Shown one piece after another: positions 60,550-64,000 of a stretch of 64,000 nucleotides of DNA (its first letter is position 1; each line of letters starts with the position of its first letter). Made by a program: the position numbers and the translations under genes. The DNA lies in assembly GCA_031308135.1 (NCBI GenBank), contig JAHLJT010009436.1:157885976-157949975 (forward strand), written 5' to 3'. This stretch comes from Acheta domesticus. Its lineage: Eukaryota; Arthropoda; Insecta; Orthoptera; Gryllidae. The notes under the pieces are model-generated. The model worked only from the letters and a program-made list of their open reading frames with translations, made no database searches and had not been told where the DNA came from.

Positions 60550-63500
60550 TCATTTATGTAGCATCCAAAGAGTTAATATCATACTAAATAAAATTACTAA
60601 ATTACTCTGCACACTTGCGGCTCCAGCTAGACGACATTTGAACATGTCATATCTGAAAAACAATTGTACAAAAAATGATCAAGTTATAATGGAAATAAAC
60701 AAATACTGAAATGAACATTCTTAAAATATTCAGTACCTTGTCTCTTTATCTTGCACTATATTTGAAAATTCAGCCTCAACAAGCTGTCCATCAAAGTAAG
60801 TTATTGGGTTTTCAAATGGATATTCATAACCTTGGAGACATTCACACTTGTATCCTCCTGTTTCGAACTCACGACCAAGAATTGGAACACACTGGAAAAA
60901 ATTAAACAAAACATTACTTCACTATTTTGATTGATTGTAATATAGTCCCATTTTGAATATTAAAAGTCAATGAATCTCACTATAAATTTAAAAGCAACAG
61001 TTACCAGTATAATATAAATTAAATGGAAGTAGTTATGTATGAAAATTTAAGAACTGTACAAAAAGGCATAAAAGGTTTACGATTCTTTCTTGGTGCCATT
61101 TTGATGCAGAGAAAAACATTGCCAACACAGTGCCAGAAAACTGATCCCGCCACATTATTACAATGTAATGACAATTTAGATGATGTCAAAAGAATGCATG
61201 ATTCCTTAGCCTTGCTTGACATAAAGGGAAAATATCTACACTTTATGAATGATCCAAAACAACCACCCTAAAATCATGCAGTTGCAGCCACAGCCATTTG
61301 CACAAACTGAAATGGTACATGTATGATTAATCTGCTTAAAACATATCTTTCTTCTTTATTAACCTGAATAAAATAACTAAAATTCTATTTTTTACAAATT
61401 TGCTTGCACACACATGGAAATAAATATTTTTACTCTGAACTAATTTATATTAACATCGAAAACATTAAAGATCTTTTCAGAAAGAAAATCTACAAAATCA
61501 CCTGTATTATTTCTGTAGTATAAAATATCTTTTGCAGCTCTTACATCCACACAGTCTTTAACAAAGGAGATGACAGAATAAAGAATTTTAGGAGGTGAAA
61601 AACTGCAGAAAATGATACTTTCTGGGGCCTTCTAAACCATATTTTGAGGTGTGCCTCTTCATCGGTGCCCCCAATTTCTGGAGTAGGTGGGGTAAGCAGT
61701 ATCTCAAATTCTATTTAAACATACTTTACTAACTTATTTCTCTTTCTTACAGATGTGGTGGGAAAGGTGGGGTAGGATATCCAAATGTGAGAGTTCTCAC
61801 ATGGGTAGGCTAGTTACATAATGTTTTAAATGATGAACATGCTAAATGAAGAATAATTTGAATTTCTGAAATATTGTCACAATTTTCAGCACATTTTTTC
61901 ACTCCAGCAAAAATTGAGAAATTAACCAAAACATTCTTTTAAAACTTGTTTATACTAATTATTATGAAAATAGGGGTACAGTGATTCTTAATAATAAATT
62001 TGAATACACCATCAATTTCCAGAGGTACCCAGATACAAATTACTTTCAAAGAAAGGAAAATTACAAAGGACTTACATAAGATGTCTTCTTATCACATTTG
62101 TGGGTGTCTTTAAAAGCATTTGGAACATAAAATTTATCTGGACATTGATTGATATCCAATTTCAGTAAATCCATTGTTACAGCTACAACACCTCTGTAAT
62201 TAAAAAAAAGCAACATGTTTTTAGAAGTTCTACTTTTAGTAAACAAATGAATGAAATTTTCAACCTTACCCGTAATTCCACTTACTTGAATTCTAATTTA
62301 GCTTTAAGGCTATCCCAACCAAAGAAAGGAGCAGCATAGGTTATGGCCCACATGGGAACTTTTCCATCACAATCAAAATATGGTGTTGTCCAGTAACCAT
62401 GATCAAGATTACCTGCCCTGAAATAGAATTTTAACCCAATGTACCATTTAACATAGTATATGGCAGTAGCATGACAAAATTCAATAAATTCCACAGAAAA
62501 CGTCAGTAAACTGAATAATGAAATGGACTGCACTGCACTTCATAAATATAATTTAAATTGCTGAAGACAAATTGGAAGTAATTGATAGATATAAAGGGAT
62601 TATTTTTTTTTCTCATTTTGTTTTAATTTGATTCTGAATTTTCAAAAGCATCTTTTGTAAAGATACTAAATTTTATAGACTGACGAAGTGGTTTTATAAA
62701 ATACATTTTTATTTCAGTCCAGACCTGGTGTTACAAAATTTTATATAACCAATCCACATCTGTGTAAGTAGAAAATCTCCTTATTGTAAAACATGTAACT
62801 TAGTATTTCAGTACACAATTGTGATTTTAAGCCTACCTGTAAAAATTTGGATAGTGTTCATATTTCTTGAGTGTTTCTCCAGTTTCATTAAATCTAATTT
62901 TTATTTTCATGTAAAACTTTTCAAGAGAATCAAAATTAGTTGACCATCTTTGCTTTAAAAATTGGAACCATGGCTTATTTGTATACACTTCCTCTGCAAC
63001 AGTCCACAACAATTTAATGCACAAAAATGGGAACCCAAAATTAATAGAGCTAAGTTTTAAGAATAATTTAGCACAATTCTACCAAAAATGTTTACACAGT
63101 TGGGTATCATATAATAATTGAAAAAGAAATTTGTACTAACCAGTTGAATTTAATCTAGCAAGGTCTTCAACTTTGAACTTTCGCACATTTAGTTCCTTCT
63201 TATAAGCAAAAGGTGCAAATAATGTTCTGTTGGTAAATTTATTACGATCCCAGTATGTACCAGCAGACCATATTTTTGTATCTCCCATAACAAGAGCGAG
63301 TGTTTCTCCGATCATCTGATCTTCAGATAATGGCTTGTCTGCAACTCGTTTTCCAGAGTACACTTCACGAGGATCTGAAATCTAAACAAAGAAGAAATTA
63401 AATTATGCAATTCACTTCAATACAAAATTGCACACATTAAGCAAACACACCTGCAGAAAAGCACTAATAAAATTGGCAAGGCGAACTGCCATTTTGGCCT

Positions 63501-64000
63501 CATTCACAAACTGTTTGTCAGCTCCAAAACTAATATCTCCCCGAAGAATTAAATCTTGTGGACGGTACCTAAATAATTAATTATTATCAAATACAGGTAA
63601 CAATTATTAAATCTTACAGTACATTACAAAATTACATACTGTTTACATGTTGTTGGATTTATAGAACGAATGTATTTTACTACTTCGTCAATATTAATAT
63701 TTTCACTATGTAAAGATTCAGGACCTGTAGAGTAATTGCGATACTCATAAAACTTATCAAGATATTTTTCTCGAATATGCGATTTTGCTTTACCCCACTG
63801 CACTGGTAATCTGTGAATCCCTGCAAGAGAATTTTCATATTTGAAAAGGATTTTATTTACATACTTATGGCCATAATACTTCATAAAGTCTTAACTTACA
63901 GCCAATTTTCATACAATCAAATCCATTATAGTACTGTTCAGAAGTTGCCCTTTCAATTATTTCACCTAAAAATGGTCTTCGAACAATTGTGGGCAGTCTG
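60550..64000 (-). CDS. GPR158/GPR179-like Cache ectodomain protein with hydrophobic C-terminal tail (5' partial)
   Basis: Nine exons join in frame on minus: 64,000-63,900 (continues beyond the window), 63,820-63,640, 63,568-63,451, 63,381-63,141, 62,993-62,837, 62,417-62,286, 62,193-62,076, 60,891-60,737 and 60,652-60,550. At least 434 residues are encoded. Features are a Cache-like region (LRGDISFGADKQFVNEAKMA, LALVMGDTKIWSAGTYWD, GYWTTPYFDCDGKVPMWAIT, APFFGW), then DINQCPDKF, HKCDKKTSYCVPILGREF, GGYKCECLQGYEYP and YDMFKCRLAGA. This Cys pattern is that of the metabotropic glycine receptor family GPR158/GPR179. Sequons NYS, NRT, NST and NET indicate an extracellular protein. Instead of seven helices the frame ends NLVILFSMILTLWMLHK-stop, one hydrophobic segment preceded by small residues (GAAS), resembling a GPI-anchor signal or a single anchor. 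Donor GTACTG after 60,737 is weak but the join is in frame. Confidence 0.85.

Noticed and set aside
61023..61271. 82-codon plus-strand ORF inside an intron of the Cache-domain gene
   Set aside because: No family recognised and it is in antisense orientation within an intron. It might be transposon debris or a small nested gene.

Overview
The window looks like nuclear DNA of an insect. It has intron-containing genes with GT..AG junctions, an arthropod TATA plus TCAGT-type core promoter, and AT-rich intergenic DNA crowded with Jockey-type LINEs, tRNA-derived SINEs, foldback MITEs and rolling-circle-like elements. The repeat load suggests a large genome, perhaps a polyneopteran (cockroach, termite, grasshopper or stick-insect grade); that is inference, and no species can be named from the sequence.

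Layout. Positions 1-12,300 are gene-free: old repeats, an inverted pair of LINE 3' ends around an AAT microsatellite (4.2-5.1 kb), and a 2.1 kb Helitron-like repeat (5.69-7.78 kb) carrying a foldback MITE. Positions 12.3-15.2 kb hold Penelope-like element (PLE) remnants: a GIY-YIG endonuclease fragment, a near-perfect palindrome of about 0.78 kb with an AT-repeat centre, and two hammerhead-like motifs in opposite orientation. Positions 15,236-19,893 are a nearly full-length Jockey-type LINE with a 14-bp target-site duplication, disabled by stops, frameshifts and FADD changed to FAND. Positions 22.9-23.65 kb are a purine-rich GC minisatellite. Positions 24.3-31.14 kb are a second copy of the Helitron-like repeat, split by a second full-length LINE (25,823-30,384, minus) with a 12-bp target-site duplication. 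Positions 31-50 kb are repeat-rich: three copies of one tRNA-headed SINE family, two other SINEs, a MITE and polypyrimidine tracts.

Host genes lie at the right end. A secreted Gly-rich, cuticle-type protein gene (51.3-53.65 kb, plus) follows a 0.6 kb GC minisatellite block. The mitochondrial pyruvate carrier 1 gene (55.08-55.96 kb, plus, three exons) is complete. On the minus strand (60.55-64.0 kb and beyond) is the 3' part of a gene whose product resembles the Cache plus Cys-rich ectodomain of the GPR158/GPR179 receptor family but ends in a short hydrophobic tail instead of seven membrane helices. I see no evidence that these neighbouring genes form a functional unit.
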